Below are positions 49,231 through 58,178 of a stretch of 64,000 bases of DNA, in pieces. The notes beneath the pieces are model-generated. The model did not search any database and had not been told where the DNA came from. It saw only the letters and a program-made list of their open reading frames with translations. Position numbers and translations under genes: made by a program. Source of the DNA: VRUE01 sp963701265 (GTDB lineage Bacteria; Actinomycetota; Thermoleophilia; Solirubrobacterales; 70-9); assembly GCA_963701265.1 (NCBI GenBank), contig OY969581.1, forward strand, positions 558,001-622,000, in the 5' to 3' direction. The stretch's first letter is position 1. Every line of letters begins with the position of its first letter.

Positions 49231-50464
49231 CGAGCCCCGCTGCGGGTCGCGGCCGGCGCAGCAGCAGGTACATCGCGGCCGACGCGTCGATGGCCGCGAC
49301 TACGAGTGCGAGGTTGCGCAAGGCGATGTTGAAAGCGGACCCGTAAACGGGAGCCGGCCCCCAGGCGCCTTCCGCGCCGTAGGCAGCGGTCGTGAGGACG
49401 GCGGCGGCGATCACGATCCAGGCTGGTCGGCTGACCCGGCTGCGGCTCTCGGTAAGGGCGACCGCGGCAAGGCCGAACAGCCAGATCATGTACTGCGGGC
49501 TGAGCACGCGACTGGCTATCACCAGGAGCAGGACGAGGGTGAAGACGAAGTCGCGGCTGACGACGGCGTTGCCGAGGTCCTCACGGCCGCCCCTGATCGC
49601 CCGCGCGCGTGCCGCCCACCAGGTCGCGGCGGCAACCAGCACGGCCAGCGTCGCCCACTTGAGCAGGTCAGATGTGACATCGGCGGGGTGGCTGTCGATC
49701 TCGGCGGCGCCGTAGCGCGAGACGACGTTCGGCGGTACGCCGTTGACGACCTGTCGCAGGTGCCACGGTGTGGTGGCGACCGATTCCACCTGCAGGCCCC
49801 GGTCACCCTGCTCGTTGAGGAATTCGAATACGTCGCCGTCGAAGCAGACGGACGCGAGCGCGAAGACGAGCGAGATGGCGACGGCCGCCGCCAGGCAGGC
49901 GCGCAGCAGGCGCCGCCATTCCCACTCGCCGAAGAGCACGACGATCGGCCAGACTTTGACCATCGCGCCGAGGCCGGCGAGCGCTCCGAACCAAGCCGGG
50001 CGCCGGTGGATCACGACCAGCGCCCCGATCGCCGCCACGGTGGCCGTCGGGTCGAACCGCAGTACCGGGATCGCGCGCAGCATTGGCATCGCCAGCAGCC
50101 AGACCCAGACGCCGGCGTCCTTGCCCTCTCGCTGCGCCAACCAGACGATCAGCGCGAAGGCGATCAGGTCGAAGGCGAGCATCGTCGTCACGAAGGCACC
50201 GCCGAAGTCCATCACGCCGAGTCCGAGTCGCGGCAAAACGAGGAGGAAGGCCGCCCCGGGCGGGTACTGCCAGAGTTCGCCCGTCGGCAGCGCGTGATTG
50301 CCCGCCAGCTCGTTGTTCGACCAGCTTTCGTAAAGCATGACGTCTTCCAGCGAGTGGCCGCTCGAGTGGTTCCAGAAGCCGACCTGACTGACGATCACGA
50401 AGCGGGTGAGCAGCCAGACGCCGGCCCAGACCCACAGTTTGTGGCGGCTGTAGAAGGAGCTCAT
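49175..50464 (-). CDS. GT87 (DUF2029) polytopic glycosyltransferase
   Basis: The 429-residue protein has about ten membrane helices. 'SGHSLEDVMLYESWSNNEL' after the first helix holds the acidic residues of a GT-C active site. 'GELWQYPPGAAFLL' and 'VKVWPIVVLFG' are characteristic GT87 segments, as is 'SRVLSPQYMIWLF'. It should transfer mannose or a related sugar from a polyprenol-phosphate donor to an extracytoplasmic acceptor. ATG 50464 overlaps the upstream GT2 gene by 4 bp. Confidence 0.83.
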   Translation of the reverse strand: MSSFYSRHKLWVWAGVWLLTRFVIVSQVGFWNHSSGHSLEDVMLYESWSNNELAGNHALPTGELWQYPPGAAFLLVLPRLGLGVMDFGGAFVTTMLAFDLIAFALIVWLAQREGKDAGVWVWLLAMPMLRAIPVLRFDPTATVAAIGALVVIHRRPAWFGALAGLGAMVKVWPIVVLFGEWEWRRLLRACLAAAVAISLVFALASVCFDGDVFEFLNEQGDRGLQVESVATTPWHLRQVVNGVPPNVVSRYGAAEIDSHPADVTSDLLKWATLAVLVAAATWWAARARAIRGGREDLGNAVVSRDFVFTLVLLLVIASRVLSPQYMIWLFGLAAVALTESRSRVSRPAWIVIAAAVLTTAAYGAEGAWGPAPVYGSAFNIALRNLALVVAAIDASAAMYLLLRRPRPAAGLATPGERGSAAAAPATAPP

Positions 50465-51195
50465 CCCTGGCGTCGGTAATCGCCGCGGCTGAGGTGGTGC
50501 TCGAGGAAGACGTAGAGGACGATGAAGAGGTAGCGGCTGCCCATCTCGTTCAGCGAGAGCTTGGAGACGCCGGCCTTGCGGTTGGTCCAGGAGATCGGCA
50601 CGATCGAGTAGCTGTAGCCACGCACGACCGCCTTCAGCGGCAGCTCGACCGTGAGGTTGAAGTGGTTGGAGAGGAAGGGCCGCAGGTTCTCTACCACCTC
50701 GCGGCGGTAGGCCTTGAAGGCATTGGTGGTGTCGTTGTAGCCGTGGCGGAAGAGCACCCGGATGCCCCAGTTGACGATCCGGTTCATGATCAGCTTCGAG
50801 CGTGGGTAGTCGATCACCCGCGCGCCGTGCACGAAGCGCGAGCCGAAGACGCACTCGTAGCCGGCTTCGAGCTGACGCTGGTAGACGACCAGGTCCTCGG
50901 GGCTGTCGGAGCCGTCGGCCATCACGATCGCCACCGCGTCGCCCTCGAAGGCGTCGAGCCCGGCGCGCACGGCGAAGCCGAAGCCGTTGCGGAAGGGGGA
51001 GGGCAGGCAGCGCACCTGCGGGTGCTGTTCGGCAATCCCGGCGACGACCGCGGCGGTGCCGTCGCTGCTCGAGTCGTCGACGACGATCACCTCGTACTCG
51101 ATCTGCTCGCGCGAGAGCGCCGCAACGATGCCCTCGACAGTCTCGGCGACCGTCTCCTCCTCGTTGTAGGCGGGGATGACGACCGAGAGCTTCAT
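50461..51195 (-). CDS. GT2-family glycosyltransferase
   Basis: 'KLSVVIPAYNEEETVAETVEGI', 'VIVVDDSSSDGTAAVV', 'VAIVMADGSDSPEDLVVYQ' (the DxSD metal site), 'VFGSRFVHGARVIDYP' and 'TTNAFKAYRREVVENL' identify a Dpm1-like GT2 of 244 residues. The C-terminal 'VSKLSLNEMGSRYLFIVLYVFLEHHLSRGDY' occurs in surface-glycan loci. It is coupled by 4-bp overlaps to an epimerase upstream and GT87 downstream, so these act in one pathway. Confidence 0.87.
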   Translation of the reverse strand: MKLSVVIPAYNEEETVAETVEGIVAALSREQIEYEVIVVDDSSSDGTAAVVAGIAEQHPQVRCLPSPFRNGFGFAVRAGLDAFEGDAVAIVMADGSDSPEDLVVYQRQLEAGYECVFGSRFVHGARVIDYPRSKLIMNRIVNWGIRVLFRHGYNDTTNAFKAYRREVVENLRPFLSNHFNLTVELPLKAVVRGYSYSIVPISWTNRKAGVSKLSLNEMGSRYLFIVLYVFLEHHLSRGDYRRQG

Positions 51196-52265
51196 GCCGG
51201 GGCGGAAGCCCAGCGCTCGGCGTTGGCCTCGTAGATCTCGCGCAGGATCTGCTCCAGGTCACGCCGCGGGCGCCAGCCGCCGTACTGCGAGCCGAACTCG
51301 TCGAGGTCGCTGATCCACCAACGGTGGTCGCCGACCCGCGCCTGATCGCTCATCTCCCACTGCAGCTCGCTCCCGGCGATCCGCTCGCAGAGCTTGATCG
51401 CCTCCAGCATCGAGCAGGCGTTGTCCCGTCCGCCGCCGATGTTGTAGACGGCCGCCGCTTTGGGGTCGGCGTGGAAGAGCAGGAAGGCGTCGACGAGGTC
51501 GGCGGCGTGCACGTTGTCGCGGACCTGCTTGCCGTCGTAGCCGAAGACGGTGTACTTGTCGCCGGTCACGGTGCACTTCATCAGGTAGGCGAGGAAGCCG
51601 TGCAGCTGCGCCCCGGCGTGGTTGGGCCCGGTGAGGCAGCCGCCGCGAAAGCAGACCGTGGGCATCTCGAAGTAGCGGCCGTACTCCTGCACCAGCAGGT
51701 CGGCGGCGGCCTTCGAGGCGCCGAAGAGCGAGTGCAGGGTCGAGTCGATCGACATCGTCGTGTCGATGCCGGGGAAGTAGGGATGGTCCGCGGGCAGCTC
51801 GAGCCTGGTCTCCAGCTCGACCAGGGGGAGCCGGTTGGGTGTGTCACCGTAGACCTTGTTGGTCGAGGTGAAGATGAAGGTCGCCTCGGGGCAGTGCTGG
51901 CGGGTCGCCTCGAGCAGGTTGAGCGTGCCGTTGGCGTTGATGCCGAAGTCGGCCTGCGGGTCGCTCGCCGCCCAGTCGTGGGAGGGCTGCGCGGCGGTGT
52001 GGACGACCAGCTCGATCTCCTTGGCTGCCTCGGCGAAGACGCGGTCGATGCCGTCGGCATCGCGGATGTCGAGATCGACGGTACGGAAGGCGTCGAGCTC
52101 GCGGTTGAGTCGCTCGGTAACCGACGCGGTGGAAGCCGCTGGGCCGAAGAGCACCGCTCGCGTGTCGTTCTCGATCCCGATCACGTCGTAACCCGCCTCG
52201 ACCAGGCGGGATGCGGACTCGGAGCCGATCAAGCCCCCGGAACCTGTGACTATCGCCTTTGGCAT
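51192..52265 (-). CDS. NAD-dependent nucleotide-sugar epimerase/dehydratase (extended SDR), Tyr-less motif
   Basis: The 357-residue protein has 'AIVTGSGGLIGSESASRLV' (Rossmann glycines), 'VVHTAAQPSHDWAASDP', 'FIFTSTNKVYGDTPN' and 'YNIGGGRDNACSMLEAI'. Where extended SDRs have YxxxK it reads 'HSLFGASKAAADLL': the Lys is kept but Tyr is Phe. The sequence is otherwise close to CDP-paratose/tyvelose-epimerase-type enzymes. It overlaps the GT2 gene by 4 bp. Confidence 0.82.
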   Translation of the reverse strand: MPKAIVTGSGGLIGSESASRLVEAGYDVIGIENDTRAVLFGPAASTASVTERLNRELDAFRTVDLDIRDADGIDRVFAEAAKEIELVVHTAAQPSHDWAASDPQADFGINANGTLNLLEATRQHCPEATFIFTSTNKVYGDTPNRLPLVELETRLELPADHPYFPGIDTTMSIDSTLHSLFGASKAAADLLVQEYGRYFEMPTVCFRGGCLTGPNHAGAQLHGFLAYLMKCTVTGDKYTVFGYDGKQVRDNVHAADLVDAFLLFHADPKAAAVYNIGGGRDNACSMLEAIKLCERIAGSELQWEMSDQARVGDHRWWISDLDEFGSQYGGWRPRRDLEQILREIYEANAERWASAPA

Positions 52266-52286
52266 CGTTCTCGTTGCCCCCTTTGC

Positions 52287-53354
52287 CTATCGCTCGAAGC
52301 CCAGCGCTGCGCGCAGCTCGTCCTCGTGCGCGGCCGACCAGTCAAGCAGGTCGGCGAGCACGTCGCGAGGCGTACGGCGAGGGCGCCAAGAGGTTAGTGA
52401 GTACAGGTGCTCGCAGTCGCTGAGGTAGACGGGCACGTCGCCGGGCCGGTTCTCCGGCTCGACCCCGATCGGCACCTCGTTGCCGGTCAACTCGCGGCAG
52501 ATCTGAGTCGTCTCCAGCAGCGAGAGGCTGCCCTCGCGGCCGCCGCCGACGTTGGCGACGACGCCGCTCCAGCGCTCGGGATCGCCGAGCTGCTCGTCGA
52601 CCAGGTCAACCAGGTCATCGACGTGGAGCAGGTCCCGCACCTGCTTGCCCGAGCCGCCGTAGCCGATGTAGGAGAGTGGCCGGCCGAAGTGGTGGCTGAG
52701 CAGCCACCAGGAGAAGACGCCCTGGTCGACCTTGCCCATTTGCCAGGGGCCGGCGACGACGCCGCAGCGGTTGGTCACCGCGCGCAGGCCGAAGGCATCG
52801 GCGTACTCCTCGATCAGGTGCTCGGCGGCGAGCTTGGTGGCGCCGTAGAGGGTGCGGGCGCCGGCCATCGGGAAGCCCTCCGAGATCCCAGCCGGTCCGG
52901 CGCCGACGACGGGCTGCTCGGCGGCCAGCTCGAAGCGGGTCTCGGCCTCCTCCAGCGCCAGCTCGAGCTGCGGCGCCACCGGGTAGACGCGGCTGGTCGA
53001 GAGGAAGACGAGGAAGGCCCCCTCGGCTCGCGCCCGCTCGAGGCAGTTGAAGGCGCCGACGAGGTTCGTCTGCACCGAGTAGGAGGTATCGGCGGCGCTG
53101 GCCAGGACCGAGGGCTCGGCCGAGCACTCGACCATCGCCGCGAATTCGCCGGCGGCGGCCAGATCGGTGGGCTCGCGCACGTCGCCGTGGACGAACTCGA
53201 CCCCGGCCTCGCGCAGCCGCGAGAGGTTGAGCTCGGAGCCTCGCCGCATCAGGTTGTCGAGGGCGACGATCTGCCAATCAGGGTGGCGCTCGGCGAGCGC
53301 CACTGCGAGGTTGCCACCGACGAAGCCGGCGCCGCCTGTGATTAGAACCCGCAC
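52287..53354 (-). CDS. NAD-dependent epimerase/dehydratase, CDP-paratose 2-epimerase-like
   Basis: 'RVLITGGAGFVGGNLAVALAE' opens the protein from GTG 53354. 'LDNLMRRGSELNLSRLREAGVEFVHGDVREP' is characteristic of tyvelose-epimerase relatives. 'LSTSRVYP' and an intact 'TLYGATKLAAEHL' (YxxxK) give the catalytic residues, and 'ANVGGGREGSLSLLET' the substrate loop. It differs from the neighbouring epimerase by keeping the Tyr, so the two may work as a pair. It is separated from it by 21 bp. Confidence 0.84.
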   Translation of the reverse strand: MRVLITGGAGFVGGNLAVALAERHPDWQIVALDNLMRRGSELNLSRLREAGVEFVHGDVREPTDLAAAGEFAAMVECSAEPSVLASAADTSYSVQTNLVGAFNCLERARAEGAFLVFLSTSRVYPVAPQLELALEEAETRFELAAEQPVVGAGPAGISEGFPMAGARTLYGATKLAAEHLIEEYADAFGLRAVTNRCGVVAGPWQMGKVDQGVFSWWLLSHHFGRPLSYIGYGGSGKQVRDLLHVDDLVDLVDEQLGDPERWSGVVANVGGGREGSLSLLETTQICRELTGNEVPIGVEPENRPGDVPVYLSDCEHLYSLTSWRPRRTPRDVLADLLDWSAAHEDELRAALGFER

Positions 53355-53425
53355 GCGGGCATGCGCTCGAAGTGCACGGCGGCAAAGATATAGGTGGCCG
53401 CCCCTGGCTATATGTTGAGCGGCCG

Positions 53426-55381
53426 GTGGACGAGGCAGGCTCCGCGCCCCAGACGAGAACGCCTCCCCTTGGCGGCGCGGTGCGCTGGGCGGCGGGGCAC
53501 CCGGTGGCCCTCGCCACGATCGCCTACGCCACGGTCGCGCTGGTCGCGAGCGTGGCGGCATTCGTCGCGCTCTTCTCCGGGTTCGCCTTCTACGACGACG
53601 AGGGCACCCTGCTGATCGCGGTCAGGGCGTTCGCCGATGGTCAGGCGCTCTACCGCGATATCTACGCCGCCTACGGCCCGTTCTTCTTCGACGTCTTCGG
53701 CGGCTTCTTCGCCCTCACCGGCATCGCCGTGACCAACGACGCGAGCCGTTTGGTCGTCGGCGTCGTCTGGATTGCGACCAGCGTGCTGTTCGGGCTCGGC
53801 GCCCAACGCCTGAGCGGTCGTCTCGTGCTGGGCGTCGCCGGCATGGTCGTCGCCTTCGCCGCGCTCGGAGTGCTCGCTGCCGAGCCGATGCACCCGCAGG
53901 TGATGATCGCCCCGCTGCTCGCCGGCATCACCCTGCTCGTCGCCTCCGGGCCCACGAAGCGGGTTGCCTGGGCCGGGGCGGCGACCGGCGCCCTGCTCGG
54001 CGGCCTCGTCCTGACCAAGATCAACGTCGGCGGCTACGCGGTGATCGCCGCGATCGCGGCGGCGCTGCTGACCTGGGAGCCGTTGCGCCGCCTGCGTTGG
54101 CTGCGCGGGCTCACGGTCGCCGGGCTGCTCGCCCTCCCCGTCGTCGTCATGTATCCCGACCTGCGCGAGGACTGGGTGCGTCAGCTGGCGGCGCTGGAGT
54201 TCCTCAGCCTGACCGCCGTGGCGATTGCCGCCCACACCGTCCGCCCGCTCCCAGGTGAGTCCTCGGCGACGCTGCGGCGCTGGCTCCTTGCCGCGCTCGC
54301 GGGCGCCGTCGCGGCGCTGGTGGCGATTCTCGCCATTCTGGTGCTGACCGGGCCAACCGTCTCGCAGGCCTACGACGGGATCGTCACCCAGGGGCTGAAA
54401 CTGCGCAGCGTCTTCATGATCCCGCTCGAAGCCCCGGCGGCGGCGGTTGATTGGGGTATCGCCGCGGTTGCCACCGCCGGCCTCGCGCTCTGGCTGCGAC
54501 GGGCGGACGGCGGGCCGCCGACGATCTGGCCGGGCCTCCTCCGCGTCGCCGCTGGGCTCGTGACCTGGTTCACGGTGGCGGCCGTCGCGCCGCTCTCGAT
54601 CGGGCCGTCCGGCAACTACATCGCCATGCCGATGGCGCTGGCCTGGGTAGCGGCCCTGGCCCCTGCCGGCAGCGCCGAGCCTCCCTACCGACGCTTCGCG
54701 CGCATCTTCCTGCCGCTGCTGGCGGTCTGTCAGACGTTGCAGGCCTATCCGGTGGCGGGCAGCCAGGTCCGCATCGCCTCGGTCACCTTCGTCGCCGTCG
54801 GGGCGGTCTGTCTCGCCGACGGCCTCGGCCAGCTGCGCGCCTGGAGCGCGGCGAGCGGCTGGGAGGCGCCCCGCTTCCAGGCGGTCAGCACCGCCGTGGC
54901 GCTGGCGATCACGGCCGTCCTCGGCTACCACGCGATCCTCTCCCCGGCCGCGAATGGCCTGGTCGCCTATCGCAACAACCCGACTCTGCGTCTGCCGGGC
55001 GCCGAAATACTGCACATCCCCCAAACCCAGAACGAAGAATACGTGCGGCTCGTCGACCTCATCCACGAGCATCGCTGCACCGCTTTCATCGGCTTCCCCA
55101 ACCTCGACAGCCTCTACCTCTGGTCGGGAGTCGAACCGCCGAAGCCCAACCCCCCCGGTGCCTGGCCGATCGTGCTGCCGCTCGACCAGCAGCAGCGCGT
55201 GGTCGATCAGATGAAGGCCTCTCCTCGCCCCTGCGCGATCCGCAACGACGGGCTCGCCGAGGGCGCCTGGCTGCACGGAACGCCGCCGGACGAGAGCGAT
55301 CCCCTGGTCGGCTACATCTTCAACGATTTCAGGACCGTTGACGAGGTCGGCGAATTCCAGTTCATGGTCGCCAAGCGCTAG
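53426..55381 (+). CDS. Large polytopic membrane protein, GT39-like architecture
   Basis: From GTG 53426 the product is 651 residues with about 11-12 membrane helices, then an extracytoplasmic C-terminal domain of about 150 residues. 'FAFYDDEGTLLIAVRAFADGQALYRDIYAAYGPFFF' after helix 1 contains the acidic DDE and YGP pattern common in GT39/GT83-type mannosyltransferase-like proteins. A start at 53372 would leave only 17 bp to the divergent epimerase start; TATATG at 53409 supports the later GTG. The donor and acceptor are unknown. Confidence 0.72.
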   Translation: MDEAGSAPQTRTPPLGGAVRWAAGHPVALATIAYATVALVASVAAFVALFSGFAFYDDEGTLLIAVRAFADGQALYRDIYAAYGPFFFDVFGGFFALTGIAVTNDASRLVVGVVWIATSVLFGLGAQRLSGRLVLGVAGMVVAFAALGVLAAEPMHPQVMIAPLLAGITLLVASGPTKRVAWAGAATGALLGGLVLTKINVGGYAVIAAIAAALLTWEPLRRLRWLRGLTVAGLLALPVVVMYPDLREDWVRQLAALEFLSLTAVAIAAHTVRPLPGESSATLRRWLLAALAGAVAALVAILAILVLTGPTVSQAYDGIVTQGLKLRSVFMIPLEAPAAAVDWGIAAVATAGLALWLRRADGGPPTIWPGLLRVAAGLVTWFTVAAVAPLSIGPSGNYIAMPMALAWVAALAPAGSAEPPYRRFARIFLPLLAVCQTLQAYPVAGSQVRIASVTFVAVGAVCLADGLGQLRAWSAASGWEAPRFQAVSTAVALAITAVLGYHAILSPAANGLVAYRNNPTLRLPGAEILHIPQTQNEEYVRLVDLIHEHRCTAFIGFPNLDSLYLWSGVEPPKPNPPGAWPIVLPLDQQQRVVDQMKASPRPCAIRNDGLAEGAWLHGTPPDESDPLVGYIFNDFRTVDEVGEFQFMVAKR

Positions 55382-55417
55382 CTTCATCTCGCTGACCGCA
55401 CGCTAGCCTCAAGCGGC

Positions 55418-56068
55418 ATGGCTGATCGTTTCGTCTTCGCTGATGAGTCTGGGAACTTTGATTTCTCCCCGAAAAAAGGGGCGAGCCGCTATTTCCTGCT
55501 GACCACCGTGACGATGGACAATTGCCGCCCTGGAGATGCCCTGGCTCATCTGCGGAGGCAGCTAACGTGGCAAGGGCACGACGTGAGCAAGCCGTTCCAT
55601 GCCTGCGAAGACACTCCCGCAGTTCGAGATGCCGTCTTTCAGCTGCTGAAGACCTTGCCTATCCGGATCGATGCGACGGCACTAGAGAAGCGCAAGGCCG
55701 AACCTCATTTGCACAGCGAACTCGCGTTCTACAAGATGGGGTGGTTCCTCCATTTCAAGCACGTTGGTCCGCTCGTTACCACGCATCAGGATCGGCTCTT
55801 GGTCGTAGCGGCGAGCCTTGGCACCAAGAAAACACGGGCGCTGTTCAACGAAGCCGTGAAGGATGTTGTGCGCCAGGTGTCTCCGGCGCGACATCGAGTC
55901 GCGTTTTGGACGGCGGAGAGCGACCCATGCATCCAGATCGCTGACTATTGCTGCTGGGCGATCCAGCGGTCTTGGGAGATGGGAGATCGACACTTCCTCG
56001 ATCTCCTCGGAAGCAAGGTCGTCACGAACAAGGACATCTTCGAACCCGGTTCGACCTTCTATTACTAG
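55418..56068 (+). CDS. DUF3800 domain protein
   Basis: The 216-residue protein begins 'FVFADESGNFDF', the DUF3800 signature with the acidic pair, and ends with 'FWTAESDPCIQIADYCCWAIQR', the family's second conserved acidic motif (IQIAD). The fold is thought to be RNase H-like, so a nuclease activity is possible. It is often found on mobile or defence DNA. GC is lower than in the flanking glycan genes. TAGCCT lies 8 nt before the ATG. Confidence 0.83.
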   Translation: MADRFVFADESGNFDFSPKKGASRYFLLTTVTMDNCRPGDALAHLRRQLTWQGHDVSKPFHACEDTPAVRDAVFQLLKTLPIRIDATALEKRKAEPHLHSELAFYKMGWFLHFKHVGPLVTTHQDRLLVVAASLGTKKTRALFNEAVKDVVRQVSPARHRVAFWTAESDPCIQIADYCCWAIQRSWEMGDRHFLDLLGSKVVTNKDIFEPGSTFYY

Positions 56069-56383
56069 CCCCTAACTACTAACGGCCCCCAGATAGCTAT
56101 CCGCCGAAGCAGAAGACCCCGGGGGGTCTTATCACCGTAAGGGGACCGCAGTAGAGACAAGAACGGTAGCGCGCCCATCGGACGGTCGTCAAGGGAAAAA
56201 CGAACATTTGTTCGGTCAAGCAGGGAGTGCCGCGACCTGCAAATAGTCACTTAGGATGCGCGACGTTGGGCGAAGCGATCGGTGGATTGCTTCGTCGACG
56301 ATCGCTTCGGCACGCCGCGGGCTCGCGCCGCGGGGACCGGTTCGCACTCGGCTGGGTTTTCGGGCCTCGCGGCTCTCAGCACG
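56069..56383. other. Gap of about 315 bp after the DUF3800 gene
   Basis: This stretch holds the terminator-like hairpin at 56113-56130 and otherwise no gene I can support. Its last 100 bp should have encoded the N-terminus of the cupin remnant but do not resemble it. Confidence 0.5.
56113..56130 (+). terminator. Probable terminator hairpin of the DUF3800 gene
   Basis: AAGACCCC and GGGGTCTT pair perfectly over 8 bp with a two-base loop, 45 bp after the stop codon. The 3' side ends CTTATC, a weak T-tract. The structure is near-symmetrical and could act on either strand. Confidence 0.55.
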
Positions 56384-56600
56384 ATGGATGAGACGTCCTA
56401 CGTGCTCTCGGGCAGGCTGGGGCTGACCCGCGGCGCCAGCGAGGAGGAGCTGGAAGAGCAGGAGATCAAGCCAGGACAGGCTTGGCGGGTCGAGCCCGGC
56501 ACCGTGCACTCGATGAGGCCCTGAGGATTCGGTTGTGCTGGAGGTCTCGACACCGCAGCTAGAGGGCGTGGTCCGGCTGCAGGATCGTTACGGGCGCTAG
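56384..56600 (+). pseudogene. Frameshifted cupin remnant (mannose-6-phosphate isomerase-type cupin)
   Basis: 'DETSYVLSGRLGLTRGASEEELEEQEIKPGQAWRVEPGTVHSM' is a cupin beta-barrel core, but it stops at TGA 56522-56524. In the next frame the sequence continues 'EDSVVLEVSTPQLEGVVRLQDRYGR' to TAG 56598-56600, the expected C-terminus. One base is missing near 56520 (CCCTGAGG for CCCTNGAGG). The upstream sequence does not look like the expected N-terminal strands, so the gene is both truncated and frameshifted. Such cupins belong with sugar-nucleotide enzymes, fitting this locus. Confidence 0.72.
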
Positions 56601-56629
56601 GGCTGCCGCTGCCCTTGGTGATTCCTGTT

Positions 56630-58093
56630 TCATGGTCGCCAAGCAAGGCTCCTGAGCCGCGGCGGCACCATCGGTCGCGCGATCCGCAGGGCCGCGCGCA
56701 AGTCCGGGCGCATCAGCCACAGCCCCAGGCCGCTCCACACTGCGGTTACGAGGCCAAGTCGGCCAATCAGCCCAAGCCAGTCTTCCGGCAGGGGGGCCAG
56801 GTAGCCGAGGCCCGCGGCGAGTGCTCCGATCAGCAGGGCCCGTGCCACCGGCGCGGTGGCTGTCCTCATCTCCCGTTCGGTGTGCATCGCCAGCATCGCC
56901 GCGTTGACGGCGGCGCTCGCCGTGGTCGCGATACCAACGCCGGTCGCCCCCAGGCCCGGCACGGTGGCGAGGCCGACGGCGGCCATCACGATCGCCGAGC
57001 CGACTACGGCGGCGATCGGGCCGCCGGGCCGGCCCTGGGAAAGAGCGAGCCCGACCATCGCCGGGATCGCGCTGGCGGCGAGCAGCACGCCGGGTGAGCT
57101 GGTGAGGACGATGTCCACGGTCTCCAGCCAGCGGTCGCCGAGCAGCACTTCGACCAGGGTGTGCGAGGCACCGGCAAGCAGCGCCAGGGGCAGGCTGGCG
57201 AGCACGGCCGAGAGCGCCGCCGCCCGCGCCGCCCGCTGCGGCCGCTCCTGAGCTGAGCGCGACAATGCCGGGAAGGACACGCGCTGTACGGCCGAGGCCA
57301 GTGCCGTCGGGAAGGCGAAGAGCCGGGTGGCCATCGCGTAGAAGCCGGTCACCGAAGTTCCCGCGATCGCCGTGACCAGGGTGACGAAGCCCAGGCCGCG
57401 GGCGAGGACCAGCACCTGGAGGGCGCTGGCACGGAGGCCGAAGTGGGCGAGTGCCCGCACCACGCCGAGGTTGAGGGAGAGGCCCGCGCCCGGCCGGTGC
57501 AGGGTGCGCACGGTGAGCAGGCCGGCCGCCGCCGCCGCCGGCACTCCACCGGCAAGGCTGTAGGCGCCGAGGCCGGCCAGGGCACCGGCGAGGGCGAAGG
57601 CGTTGAAGGCGAGGGTCTCCGCCGTCTCGACGATGGCGACGCGGCCGAAGCGCAGGTGGCGCTCGAGCAGGACCATCGGCACCGCGCGCAGGGCGTAGAG
57701 CGGCACCGCGATTGCGGTGACGGCAATGACCCCGAGGGCGTCGCCGTGCACCCCGGCCGCTGGTAGGCCGGCGAGGGCGATGGCGGCGGTCAGGGCGAAG
57801 AAGGCGAGCCCGGTTGCGAAGAGGAAGCCGCTGACCGCCCGCTGCTGGTGCTGGGACGGGTCCTCGTCCTGGCGGATCAGGGCGGCGCTGAGCCCGGCCC
57901 CGCTGGTCACCTGGGCAACAGCCTGGATTGCCGCCGCCAGGGCGAAGAGCCCGTAGTCGGCCGGGGAGAGGAGGCGGGCGAGGACCAGGGTGACGCCGGC
58001 GGTGAGCAGCTGCAGCAGCAGCGTGCGGCTGACCAGGATGCCGACGCCGCGGGCGGCGTGAGTTCCTAGTGAATGAGCTTCGTGGTCATGCAT
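56630..58093 (-). CDS. Polysaccharide flippase, Wzx/MOP-superfamily
   Basis: The 487-residue protein has 12-14 membrane helices. Its N-terminus 'GVGILVSRTLLLQLLTAGVTLVLARLLSPADYGLFALAAAI' is the standard polysaccharide-export flippase opening. 'GFYAMATRLFAFPTALASAVQRVSFPALS' is also typical. It should flip lipid-linked oligosaccharides made by the neighbouring GT genes. The start at 58093 overlaps the frame of the divergent methyltransferase-like gene. Confidence 0.87.
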   Translation of the reverse strand: MHDHEAHSLGTHAARGVGILVSRTLLLQLLTAGVTLVLARLLSPADYGLFALAAAIQAVAQVTSGAGLSAALIRQDEDPSQHQQRAVSGFLFATGLAFFALTAAIALAGLPAAGVHGDALGVIAVTAIAVPLYALRAVPMVLLERHLRFGRVAIVETAETLAFNAFALAGALAGLGAYSLAGGVPAAAAAGLLTVRTLHRPGAGLSLNLGVVRALAHFGLRASALQVLVLARGLGFVTLVTAIAGTSVTGFYAMATRLFAFPTALASAVQRVSFPALSRSAQERPQRAARAAALSAVLASLPLALLAGASHTLVEVLLGDRWLETVDIVLTSSPGVLLAASAIPAMVGLALSQGRPGGPIAAVVGSAIVMAAVGLATVPGLGATGVGIATTASAAVNAAMLAMHTEREMRTATAPVARALLIGALAAGLGYLAPLPEDWLGLIGRLGLVTAVWSGLGLWLMRPDLRAALRIARPMVPPRLRSLAWRP

Positions 58094-58178
58094 GGGTAAC
58101 AACCGAAGTCTCGGATATAGTCCTCGGCTCGGTGGGCACCCATCGAATCAGCTTGAGGCAATAGGTGCAGTATCAAGC

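Noticed and set aside
53408..55387. 659-codon antisense frame over the membrane protein
   Set aside because: Highly charged shadow of a hydrophobic gene, with no membrane or domain logic.
55363..56643. 16-nt identical stretch near 55363 and 56628
   Set aside because: A match of this length is not surprising in 64 kb of biased composition and no longer homology flanks it.
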